Source of the DNA: Paraburkholderia sp. IMGN_8
GTDB lineage: Bacteria; Pseudomonadota; Gammaproteobacteria; Burkholderiales; Burkholderiaceae
Assembly (NCBI RefSeq): GCF_038050405.1
Contig: NZ_CP150901.1
Location: forward strand, 3,224,001-3,288,000
Direction: 5' to 3'
DNA length: 64,000 nt
Shown piece by piece: positions 25,900 through 33,514 of this stretch. The first letter of the stretch is position 1; the number at the start of each line of letters is the position of its first letter. Under the pieces are notes generated by a model. That model was not told the DNA's origin and searched no databases. It saw nothing but the letters and a program-made list of their open reading frames with translations. Both the position numbers and the translations under genes were made by a program.

Positions 25900-26880
25900 C
25901 TACGCGTTCGAATGCGCGGACAGGAAGCGGCACACCGCGCCGTGCATCGATTGCACACCGGGGCTCGATCCAAGCGCGCGCCAGCAGCCATGCACGAGTC
26001 CGGTGCCGATCCACCACTCGGCCTGGCCGCCTGCCGCGCTGATGCGCTCGGCGAAGACGCGCGCATCGTCGCGCAACGGATCGTGCTCGGCGCCGATTGC
26101 GAGCGTCGGCGGCAGACCGTCGAAGCGGTTTGCGTCGAGTGGGACGGTCCATGCCGGCCGCGGTATGGCGCAGGCGACGTCCGTTAGCTTGCCCCAGTAG
26201 AGATCGCGAAACGCGTGGACGTCGGCGAGCGTGAGCATCGGCGCGCGCGCTTCGCTCTCGCGCGCGGGCAGTTGTGGCTCGATGCCGAGCATCGGATAGA
26301 TCAGTGCGAGCCCTTCTACGCCCTGAATACCGCAGTCGCGCAAGCGCATCGCGACGCTGGCGGCGAGATTGCCGCCGGCGCTATCGCCCGCGAGTTGCAG
26401 CGGGCCATCCTGATTCTGTAGCGATGCGAAAGGCAAACGGTGTTCAAGTGCGGCGAGCGTGACTTCCAGACAATCGTCGTGCGCGTCAGGCGCGCGGTGC
26501 TCAGGAGCGAGACGGTAATCGACCGCGATCACGTCGAGACCGGTATCCGCTGCGAGACGCGCGGTGACGAGCTGATGACTGTCCAACGATCCAACGACGA
26601 AGCCACCACCGTGGAAGTACAAAACGGTGCCGCTGCTGCGTGTGCTTGCCGTGTTCCCCGCGCTCCTCATATTCCGATAAACACGCAGCTTGATCGGATG
26701 CCCCGCGCGCGCTTTGAACACGGCGCCTTCGGTGCTCACATCCGGCGGCAACGGCGGCGTGAACGCTGCCGCATAGCTATCGTAAATCGCGCGCTGCTCA
26801 TGTGGCGGCAATAGCGCGGTATTCGCCGGATAGATCGAAGCAGTCCGTTCGATGAACGCGGCGATGGCCGGCTCAAGCAT
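25900..26880 (-). CDS. hocS: alpha/beta-hydrolase, HSL family; probable short-chain acylcarnitine hydrolase
   Basis: A 326-residue serine esterase of the hormone-sensitive-lipase family. It has the oxyanion-hole motif YFHGGGF, the nucleophile motif GDSAGG, and Asp and His of the triad near EHDPLRDD and GLVHGCW. The ATG (MLEPAI) overlaps the thioesterase stop by 8 bases. In Pseudomonas aeruginosa the gene at this place after cdhB is a lipolytic enzyme linked to hydrolysis of short-chain O-acylcarnitines (HocS, from memory). The same role, freeing carnitine from acylcarnitines, is inferred here from synteny. Confidence 0.75.
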   Translation of the reverse strand: MLEPAIAAFIERTASIYPANTALLPPHEQRAIYDSYAAAFTPPLPPDVSTEGAVFKARAGHPIKLRVYRNMRSAGNTASTRSSGTVLYFHGGGFVVGSLDSHQLVTARLAADTGLDVIAVDYRLAPEHRAPDAHDDCLEVTLAALEHRLPFASLQNQDGPLQLAGDSAGGNLAASVAMRLRDCGIQGVEGLALIYPMLGIEPQLPARESEARAPMLTLADVHAFRDLYWGKLTDVACAIPRPAWTVPLDANRFDGLPPTLAIGAEHDPLRDDARVFAERISAAGGQAEWWIGTGLVHGCWRALGSSPGVQSMHGAVCRFLSAHSNA

Positions 26881-27382
26881 GCCTGCCCTCGCCCTTCGGC
26901 GTTTTGACCGGCAAGCCGATCGCGCGGCCCGCGAAGCTGGCCGGGGGCAGCGAGGCATGCGCGTCGGCCAACGCCCGCACGCGCGCTTCGACGTCCGGGT
27001 CGAACGGCGCCGCACGCGGTCCGCTCGTATCCACATGCAGCAGCATCTGCTCGCCGGCGGCTACGGGTTCGGCGCCGTCGTCGGCGAACATTTCGAGGTA
27101 CAGGTGCAAGCGCTTCGCATCGTGCGCGAGCACTCGCATGTCGACGCGGACCTGCGCGCCCTCCTTGATCTCGTGCAGATAGTTGATATGTGCTTCGAGC
27201 GTATAGATCGAGCGGCTGCGCGCTTTGCGCACGGCGTCGGGCAAGCCGATCTGATCGATCAGCAAGTCCGTGGCGAAGCTGAAGATCAGCATGTAGAACG
27301 CGTCGCGCAGGTGGCCGTTGTAGTCAACCCATTCGGCGCGCACTGTATCGCGGTAACTGGGCAACGTGAGGCTGGTCGGCAT
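26873..27382 (-). CDS. cdhB: betainyl-CoA thioesterase (hot-dog fold)
   Basis: A 169-residue hot-dog-fold thioesterase. The N-terminal sequence EWVDYNGHLRDAFYMLIFS is the 4-hydroxybenzoyl-CoA-thioesterase-type active-site region. In carnitine breakdown CdhB hydrolyses betainyl-CoA to glycine betaine and CoA, the last step before general betaine catabolism. The start is the ATG of MPTSLT; a TTG two codons earlier has a slightly better-spaced GGA. It lies between the dehydrogenase and esterase genes in the same operon. Confidence 0.85.
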   Translation of the reverse strand: MPTSLTLPSYRDTVRAEWVDYNGHLRDAFYMLIFSFATDLLIDQIGLPDAVRKARSRSIYTLEAHINYLHEIKEGAQVRVDMRVLAHDAKRLHLYLEMFADDGAEPVAAGEQMLLHVDTSGPRAAPFDPDVEARVRALADAHASLPPASFAGRAIGLPVKTPKGEGRHA

Positions 27383-27474
27383 GTGCAATGGTTTCCTTCA
27401 TCCGTGTAGGCTGCATCGGCCCGCGACGAGGTTCGGCCGATGCAGGGTGCGCTTCTTTGGCAACGCCTTACGCG

Positions 27475-28440
27475 TTACTCGTCCGGATGCAAACCGTGGC
27501 GCGCTTTGGCTTCGCTGATCGCCGTCAGCACGCTCGTGATGCAGTCGTCGCGATAACGCTCGAGTTGCTTGATCGAGCGCGGACCGACCTGTTCGGCGGT
27601 GCCGTCCACGACGCGATCGATCAGTTCATCGGTGAGCGTCGGCGCCACCAGTTTAGTCCATGGCAACGCCAATGCCGGGCCGAATTGCTGCATGAAGTGG
27701 CGCATACCGGCATCGCCGCCTGCCAGCGTGTACGTCAGGAACGTGCCCATGAACGACCAGCGGATGCCCGCGCCGAAGCGGATCGCGTCGTCGATTTCGC
27801 CGGTGCTCGCCACGCCTTCATTGACGAGATGCAAGGCCTCGCGCCACAACGCTTCGAGCAGACGGTCGGCGATAAAGCCGGGCACTTCCTTGCGCACCCG
27901 CAGCGGCCGCATCGAAAGCGAACGATAGATGTGCAGCGCGGCGTCGATCGTTTCCGGCGCGGTGCGCTCGCCGCCGAGCACTTCGACCAGCGGCAGCAGA
28001 TACACCGGATTGAACGGATGCCCGACGATGCAGCGCTGCGGATTGACAGCGCGCGCGTAGAAATCGCTCGGCAACAACCCGGAGGTCGACGACGCAATGA
28101 TGGCATCGGGCTTCGCCGCGCGGCTGATCTGCTCGTGCAACGCGAGCTTCAATTCTTCGCGTTCCGGCGCGCTCTCCTGAATGAAATCCGCCTGGGCGAC
28201 ACACGCTTCGATCGTGCTGACGAAATGCAGGCGCGCTTGCGAGGCACCCTTTGCAAGTCCCACACGTTCGAGCGCCGGCCACGCATTCGCGACGTTCTCG
28301 CGCAATTGCTTCTCCGCGCCGGGCGCCGGGTCCCAGGCGAGCACATCAAGACCATGCGCGAGCGCGCGCGCCACCCAGCCGCTGCCGATCACGCCCGCCC
28401 CGATCGCTGCGAATGTTTTGATATCGACGATTACTGCCAT
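27475..28440 (-). CDS. cdhA: L-carnitine dehydrogenase
   Basis: A 321-residue NAD-dependent dehydrogenase of the 3-hydroxyacyl-CoA dehydrogenase superfamily. It opens with a Rossmann motif [17 protein letters not shown]. The substrate region holds [37 protein letters not shown] and [20 protein letters not shown], all typical of L-carnitine dehydrogenases. It oxidises L-carnitine to 3-dehydrocarnitine, the first committed step. AGGA precedes the ATG. Neighbouring genes supply the two later steps. Confidence 0.93.
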   Translation of the reverse strand: MAVIVDIKTFAAIGAGVIGSGWVARALAHGLDVLAWDPAPGAEKQLRENVANAWPALERVGLAKGASQARLHFVSTIEACVAQADFIQESAPEREELKLALHEQISRAAKPDAIIASSTSGLLPSDFYARAVNPQRCIVGHPFNPVYLLPLVEVLGGERTAPETIDAALHIYRSLSMRPLRVRKEVPGFIADRLLEALWREALHLVNEGVASTGEIDDAIRFGAGIRWSFMGTFLTYTLAGGDAGMRHFMQQFGPALALPWTKLVAPTLTDELIDRVVDGTAEQVGPRSIKQLERYRDDCITSVLTAISEAKARHGLHPDE

Positions 28441-28515
28441 TGCTGACGATCCTTTGCCTTAGGGGTTTTCAAACTCAGGTTTTCAGATGCGAAACACGTT
28501 GGACATTGCCTCCAC

Positions 28516-29445
28516 TCAGGCGTACTGTTCGGCCGCACGGCGTTCCAGCTGCCGCTCGCCACGTGCGGGCAAGCCGAGTTTCCTGCGCCCTTCCGCGGGT
28601 GTCAGTGCGCGTGCGCCGAGCCGCTCGATGATCTCGACCGCGCGCTGCACCAGCGTGCCGTTCGTCGCATGCACGCCTTTGTCTAGCCAGATGTTGTCTT
28701 CGAGGCCTACACGCACGTGGCCGCCGAGCAGCATCGCCTGCGCGACCATCGGCATCTGCATGCGGCCGATACCGAAGCCGGCCCACTGTGCGCCGGGCGG
28801 CAGGTTGTCGGCCATCGCCTTCATCGTCGTCGTGTCGGCGGGCGCGCCCCACGGAATGCCCAAGCAAATCTGAAACAGCGGCGGCGCATCGAGCAGTCCT
28901 TCCTTGAGAAGCTGCTTGGCGAACCACAGGTGTCCCGTGTCGAAGATTTCCAGCTCCGGCTTCACGCCGAGTTCCTGAATCCGCTTCGCGCCGGCGCGCA
29001 ATTGCGCGGGTGTGGATACATAGATGTAGTCGCCGTCGCCGAAATTGAGCGTGCCGCAATCGAGCGTGCAGATTTCCGGCAGCAGTTCCTCGACATGTGC
29101 AAGCCGCGTCAAACCGCCCACCAGATCCGTGTTGGCGCCGAAGCGCATCGGCTCTTCGCCGGGACCGATCTCCAGGTCGCCGCCCATGCCGGCGGTGAGA
29201 TTGATGATCACGTCGGTGCCCGACGAGCGGATCCGGTCGACCACTTCGCGGTACAAGTTCGGATCGCGGCTGCCGCGCCCGGTCTTCGGGTCGCGTACGT
29301 GGCAATGGGCGACCGTGGCGCCGGCTTTGGCCGCTTCAATCGCGGCTTCTGCGATCTGCTTCGGCGTGACGGGAATGGCCGGGTGCTTGCCGACCGTATC
29401 GCCTGCGCCGGTAACCGCGCAGGTCACGATGACTTCATGATTCAT
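28516..29445 (-). CDS. cdhC: 3-dehydrocarnitine cleavage enzyme (BKACE family)
   Basis: A 309-residue beta-keto acid cleavage enzyme. It starts [17 protein letters not shown] and contains the metal/substrate sequences [29 protein letters not shown] and [12 protein letters not shown]. With acetyl-CoA it cleaves 3-dehydrocarnitine to betainyl-CoA and acetoacetate. The ATG has AGGA ten bases upstream; the longer open frame (27 extra codons) lacks support. The gene sits between the binding-protein gene and cdhA. Confidence 0.92.
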   Translation of the reverse strand: MNHEVIVTCAVTGAGDTVGKHPAIPVTPKQIAEAAIEAAKAGATVAHCHVRDPKTGRGSRDPNLYREVVDRIRSSGTDVIINLTAGMGGDLEIGPGEEPMRFGANTDLVGGLTRLAHVEELLPEICTLDCGTLNFGDGDYIYVSTPAQLRAGAKRIQELGVKPELEIFDTGHLWFAKQLLKEGLLDAPPLFQICLGIPWGAPADTTTMKAMADNLPPGAQWAGFGIGRMQMPMVAQAMLLGGHVRVGLEDNIWLDKGVHATNGTLVQRAVEIIERLGARALTPAEGRRKLGLPARGERQLERRAAEQYA

Positions 29446-29533
29446 GCGTGCTAAATCCTGTGAATTGAAAATGCGCGTATCGAAGGTGGCGCGCCTCGGC
29501 GGCTCAGTTGCCTTCTCAGTGGCCATTAGTCGC

Positions 29534-30496
29534 TCAGAGACCGAGATACGCCTTCACGGCGGGCAGGCCGTCCTTGCCGTCATAGGTCTTCACACCGGCA
29601 AGCCATGCATCGAGCACTTGCGGGTTTTTCTTCAGATACGCTTTGGCGGCCTCGGCGGGTTTCTCCTTGTTCATCACCGACTGCATCACGACGTTTTCCA
29701 GTTGCGTCGTAAAGCGCAGATTGCTCACGAGCTTGCCCGCGTTCGGGCAACGCGTCAGAAAGTCGGGGGACGTCAGCGTATAAACGCGTGCTTCGCCGTC
29801 GTTCGGGCCGAACACGCCGTCGCTGCCGGTCAGATATTTCATGTCGATCTGGATGTTCATCGGATGCGGTTCCCAGCCGAGAAACACCACCCACTTCTTC
29901 TCGCGGATCGCGCGATCCACCGACACCAGCATGCCGGCTTCACTCGACTCGATCAGCTTGAAACCGCCGAGGCCGAACTGATTGTTGGCGATCATTTTCT
30001 GAATCGCCGCATTCGCGCTGCTGCCCGGCTCGATGCCATAGATCTTGCCGTCGAGTTCCGCGCGATGTTTGGCGATGTCGGCGAACGTCTTGAGCCCAGC
30101 ATCGTATTCATAGGTCGGCACGGCGAAGGTCGCTTTGGCGCCGGTCAGGTTCGGCGGTTGCAGGACCTGAATGGATTTCGAGTCGACGAACGGCGCGATG
30201 GCCTTTTCCTGCACGGGCCACCAGTAGCCGAGCGACACGTCGAGTTGTTTGCTCTTCAGGCCCGCGAACGAGATCGGTACCGAAGCGACGGTGGTGACCG
30301 GCTGATAGCCGAGCCCTTCGAAGACCGTCGACGCGAGTGCCGTAGTCGACGTGATGTCGGTCCAGCCGATGTCGGCAAAATGCACGGCCCGGCAGGTAGC
30401 CGGATCTTGCGCGAACGCCGGCACGGCAGTGACGGCGGCGGCCACGCAAGCAAGGCGGGCAAGATGGGCAAGCAGGACTTTGACGCGTAACTTCAT
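29534..30496 (-). CDS. caiX: carnitine/choline ABC transporter substrate-binding protein
   Basis: A 320-residue periplasmic binding protein of the ProX/ChoX/CaiX quaternary-amine family. After a signal peptide (about 1-30, ending VPAFA) it has [35 protein letters not shown] and [10 protein letters not shown], supplying the aromatic residues that cage the trimethylammonium group. It is the first gene of the carnitine operon, as in P. aeruginosa, where CaiX is the carnitine-specific binding protein. No permease or ATPase is linked, so it probably shares the transporter of another locus. GGGGGAA precedes the ATG. Confidence 0.88.
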   Translation of the reverse strand: MKLRVKVLLAHLARLACVAAAVTAVPAFAQDPATCRAVHFADIGWTDITSTTALASTVFEGLGYQPVTTVASVPISFAGLKSKQLDVSLGYWWPVQEKAIAPFVDSKSIQVLQPPNLTGAKATFAVPTYEYDAGLKTFADIAKHRAELDGKIYGIEPGSSANAAIQKMIANNQFGLGGFKLIESSEAGMLVSVDRAIREKKWVVFLGWEPHPMNIQIDMKYLTGSDGVFGPNDGEARVYTLTSPDFLTRCPNAGKLVSNLRFTTQLENVVMQSVMNKEKPAEAAKAYLKKNPQVLDAWLAGVKTYDGKDGLPAVKAYLGL

Positions 30497-30870
30497 GACG
30501 TTCCCCCTTCGGACACGTTTTTGCAGCGTGTTTCGAATCAGGCCGCGGATAGGCGGCCCACCAGACATGCGTGATACGGCTCGAGGTGTTGAATGAATCC
30601 AGGAGTGAAGTAAAGGTAATGCCCCATATTTCCGCCGAAGCGTCCGCCAGCGACCCGTTCTTGCCCGCGTGCGACCATGAGGGAAAACCAGCATTGCGCG
30701 CGATGCAGCGCAGCATGGCCGCCGCGATGAATTTTGGCGTGCCTTGCCGGCCCGGGCGCGGCTTGTTACGCTCGCCGGAGACCCTGCGTCGGGACGCCCG
30801 GCGCCCGGATACCCTGCGTCCGGCAACCCCGCGTCCGGCCTGCGTTTTTCCTCTGTCGAGTTCCCTCACG
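30497..30870. promoter_or_regulatory. divergent control region of the carnitine operon and its regulator
   Basis: This 374-base gap separates divergent caiX and cdhR. It holds ACACG/CGTGT arms (30513-30517, 30527-30531), GGCCGC-N6-GCGGCC (30541-30558) and, next to cdhR, a GC-rich direct-repeat array (30775-30835). CdhR-type activators bind upstream of caiX in Pseudomonas; which of these elements is the site here cannot be told from one sequence. Confidence 0.45.
30775..30835. repeat. direct repeats upstream of cdhR
   Basis: Three 16-base copies occur: CCGGAGACCCTGCGTC (30775-30790), CCGGATACCCTGCGTC (30805-30820) and CCGGCAACCCCGCGTC (30820-30835). Their starts are 30 and 15 bases apart, and the last ends 35 bases before the regulator's ATG. 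Confidence 0.7.
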
Positions 30871-31872
30871 ATGCCCGAAGATATTTCGTTCCTGCTGCTG
30901 CCGGGCTTTTCGGCGCTCGGCTTCATGTCGGCGGTCGAGCCTTTGCGGGTCGCGAACCGTTTTCGCGGCGATCTCTACCGCTGGCACATTCTGAGCCTCG
31001 ACGGCGCGCCTGTGGCGGCCAGCAACGGCATTTCGATGAACGCGGAAGCCGCGATCGGCGATGTCAAAGCGGCGCAGACGCTCTTCGTCGTGGCGGGGTT
31101 CGAGCCGCTCGCCTGCTATACGCGCGCGCTGGGCGATTGCCTCAAGCGCCTCGACCGCGCAGGCGCGACGTTAGGCGGCATCGATACGGGCAGCTTTATT
31201 CTCGCGGAAGCCGGCCTCTTTGGCGGCTCGGACAGTTTGACCGTGCATTGGGAAGCGCTGTCGGCATTCCGTGAGCGTTACCCAGCGTTGGACGCGAGCC
31301 AGGAACTGTTCGAAATCGGCGCGCGGCGCATCACCTGCGCGGGCGGCACCGCGTCGATCGACATGATGCTCGATCTGATCGGCCGCAAGCACGGCGCGGC
31401 GCTGGCCTCAGCGGTGTCGGAGCAGTTTGTCGTGAGCCGGATCCGGCAACGCTCGGATCATCAACGGATGGAGATTGCCGCGCGCTACGGCGTGCACAAC
31501 CGCAAGCTGATTCAGGTGATCAGCGTGATGGAGCAGCATATGGAAGAGCCGCTCGCGCCGGATCGGCTCGCGCAGGAAATCGGTGTGACACGGCGGCAAC
31601 TGGAGCGGCTGTTCTGCGCGTCGCTGAAGGACTCGCCGACGCATTTCTACCTCCAGTTGCGGCTTGGCCGTGCGCGCGAGCTGCTGCAACAGACCGATAT
31701 GTCGATCACGTCGATTTGCGTCGCCTGCGGATTCGAGTCGCCATCGCATTTCTCGCGGACTTATCGTGCGCGGTTCGGGACGAGTCCGAGAAGCGACCGG
31801 CATGCGATGGGGGGTGGCACGCCGTCAGGTACTGCGGCGCACGCGCCGGCTCCCGCATTATCGGCAAGCTGA
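30871..31872 (+). CDS. cdhR: carnitine catabolism regulator CdhR (GATase1-AraC family)
   Basis: A 333-residue activator. Residues ~1-190 form a class-I glutamine-amidotransferase-like (DJ-1/PfpI) sensing domain (FLLLPGFSALGFMSAVEPLRVANRF, RRITCAGGTASIDMMLDLIG). The C-terminus has an AraC DNA-binding domain (QEIGVTRRQLERLF, ICVACGFESPSHFSRTYRARFGTSPR). CdhR and GbdR share this layout and respond to carnitine or its products. The gene is divergent from caiX, the same order as in P. aeruginosa. I chose ATG MPEDIS, where family similarity begins; the open frame upstream is the repeat region. Confidence 0.9.
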   Translation: MPEDISFLLLPGFSALGFMSAVEPLRVANRFRGDLYRWHILSLDGAPVAASNGISMNAEAAIGDVKAAQTLFVVAGFEPLACYTRALGDCLKRLDRAGATLGGIDTGSFILAEAGLFGGSDSLTVHWEALSAFRERYPALDASQELFEIGARRITCAGGTASIDMMLDLIGRKHGAALASAVSEQFVVSRIRQRSDHQRMEIAARYGVHNRKLIQVISVMEQHMEEPLAPDRLAQEIGVTRRQLERLFCASLKDSPTHFYLQLRLGRARELLQQTDMSITSICVACGFESPSHFSRTYRARFGTSPRSDRHAMGGGTPSGTAAHAPAPALSAS

Positions 31873-31911
31873 TCCGAACGAATGCGCGGTTGCGATATCG
31901 CATAAACCCAC

Positions 31912-32568
31912 TCACCGCAAGCCGCCCACACTACGCGCGTTGAAACTGGGCAACGTGCTGTTCATCGGGTTGAAGGTGGTTTCCGGTTTTGGGGGCGCGG
32001 TCAAGGCACCGTTGTTCGTATAGTTGTTGCGCACCGCGGGCGGCAAATAGAAGAACCGCCAACCGCCATAAGTCTTCTGGTTTTCGAAGTCCTCATAACG
32101 CAGCGGAAATCCCGCCAGCTTGATCGGTGCATCGGTAGAACTGCTATAGATGCCGAAGAAGCGATCGCCCTGTCGCATGAAGACCCAGTCGTTCTTCCCC
32201 GTGGCCGGATCCGGATAGGCGTGGCGCAGATGATGCAGATGCGTCGGGAAGCGCGTGTCGTCGAGCAGATCGTCGATCGAGGCGGGGAGCACCCGTCCTG
32301 CGCGGTAGTAACGAAGAATCGCCAGCCGGTACTGGTCGCCGACGAACAGCAGTTGTCTCTCCTGTTCGCGCTGGCGTTCCAACGACCACACGTCGAGCGC
32401 GCCCGCCAGCGCAATCGACATCAGCATCAATGCAATCAGGAGCGCCAGCAGAACAAGTCCGTCCTCGCGTGCGGTGACGGTGCGCCACCGCAGCCGCTGC
32501 CTTTGCCGTTGTCCGGCACGCCGCGCCGTGCGCCCACGCGAATGCATCGGCCAGGCCACCTCGTTCAT
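31912..32568 (-). CDS. minor pseudopilin-like protein, last gene of the secretion operon
   Basis: A 218-residue protein with a type IV pilin-like N-terminal helix after a basic leader (TAREDG, then LVLLALLIALMLMSIALAG). The pilin Glu at mature position 5 is missing, as in GspK-type tip pseudopilins. The rest (LLFVGDQYRLAILRYYRAGRVLPASIDDLLDD, WRFFYLPPAVRNNY) is periplasmic and of no family I recognise. Its ATG overlaps the stop of the preceding pseudopilin gene (ATGA). GspK-like function is inferred. Confidence 0.65.
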   Translation of the reverse strand: MNEVAWPMHSRGRTARRAGQRQRQRLRWRTVTAREDGLVLLALLIALMLMSIALAGALDVWSLERQREQERQLLFVGDQYRLAILRYYRAGRVLPASIDDLLDDTRFPTHLHHLRHAYPDPATGKNDWVFMRQGDRFFGIYSSSTDAPIKLAGFPLRYEDFENQKTYGGWRFFYLPPAVRNNYTNNGALTAPPKPETTFNPMNSTLPSFNARSVGGLR

Positions 32569-32954
32569 TGCGCGGCTCCCGCCTGATCTTTGGCGCTCCC
32601 CTGCGGGCTGCTCGCCGGCGCGATGTCGTATACGCCCGTCTTGTTTTCGTCCGGCGACGCAATCGTCGCCCATTTGTCATCGCCGTTGACAGGGTCGACC
32701 GGAATCGCACGCAGATAGTGCTTCGTCACCAGTTCGTCGAGCGTGTCCGGATACTGGCCGTTATCGCCGTAGTACTTGTCGATGGCGTCGCGCATCACCG
32801 CGACGTTCTGCTGACGCACCTGTTCCTTGCCGCGGTCGATGCTGTGCATATAACGGGGCAAGGCGATCGTCAGCAGCAGTCCGATGATCGCCATCACGAC
32901 GACCAGTTCGATCAACGTGAAGCCGCTAGCCTTGCGCGCGTGAACGGATTTCAT
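32565..32954 (-). CDS. GspG/GspH-like pseudopilin
   Basis: A 129-residue pseudopilin with a short basic leader and a consensus prepilin peptidase site ASGFTLIELVVVMAIIGLL (cleavage before F, Glu5 present). The body includes RDAIDKYYGDNGQYPDTLDELV, the GspG-like alpha/loop region, but the calcium-site part is reduced. I chose ATG MKSVHARK, eight bases after the upstream stop; an in-frame GTG five codons earlier overlaps that stop. It is the second of three minor pseudopilins in the row. Confidence 0.8.
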   Translation of the reverse strand: MKSVHARKASGFTLIELVVVMAIIGLLLTIALPRYMHSIDRGKEQVRQQNVAVMRDAIDKYYGDNGQYPDTLDELVTKHYLRAIPVDPVNGDDKWATIASPDENKTGVYDIAPASSPQGSAKDQAGAAQ

Positions 32955-32962
32955 GATGCACG

Positions 32963-33511
32963 TCACCACTGTTTGTACGGAATGCCGTTGATGCCGACAC
33001 GATCGGTTTTCGACGTCACATCGAAAACATCCTTGCCGGCCCGGGAATTGTCGACAGACGCTTCACCGCCCTCGCCCGGGTTCGGCGGCTCGCCGAAGGC
33101 ACGTACGTTCCACGTGTCTTCCGCCGCGATATCCGCGTCGCCCGTGAAAAACGGATCGCGCGGCACGCGGCGTAGAAACATCAGCAGCCCGCCTTTCGGG
33201 TCTTTTGCGTTCTTCACCCCGGTCACCATCACGGTGAGCGATGGTGGATAGCCGGAGGCATCGGCCTCCCTTTCGATCAGACCCGTATCGCTCGCTTCCT
33301 TGTAGGCGTCCAGTGCCGTGCGAATCTCACGCAGCGCCGCGCTCAGTTGCTGTTCTTTCTGACGCTGCACGATCAGCTCCGAGAACGGCATGATCGCGAG
33401 CGCGAGAATGCCCACGAGCGCCAGCGTAATGACCAGCTCGATCAGCGTGAAGCCACGCTGACCGGCGCGTGCCCGGACGCGCAAGCGGACCGCATCGAGC
33501 CGGACATTCAT
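32963..33511 (-). CDS. pseudopilin, GspG-like
   Basis: A 182-residue pseudopilin with processing site QRGFTLIELVITLALVGIL and the helix continuing through QRQKEQQLSAALREIRTALDAYKE. The C-terminal domain has PRDPFFTGDADIAAEDTWNVR, resembling the C-terminal WG-type fold of secretion pseudopilins. It follows the secretin gene by three bases. It is longer than the classical GspG at 41349, so it is probably a minor subunit. Confidence 0.8.
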   Translation of the reverse strand: MNVRLDAVRLRVRARAGQRGFTLIELVITLALVGILALAIMPFSELIVQRQKEQQLSAALREIRTALDAYKEASDTGLIEREADASGYPPSLTVMVTGVKNAKDPKGGLLMFLRRVPRDPFFTGDADIAAEDTWNVRAFGEPPNPGEGGEASVDNSRAGKDVFDVTSKTDRVGINGIPYKQW

Positions 33512-33514
33512 GGC

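Noticed and set aside
31891..31902. 12-base palindrome TGCGATATCGCA between convergent cdhR and pseudopilin genes
   Set aside because: Too short, without loop or T-run, to support a terminator or operator call.
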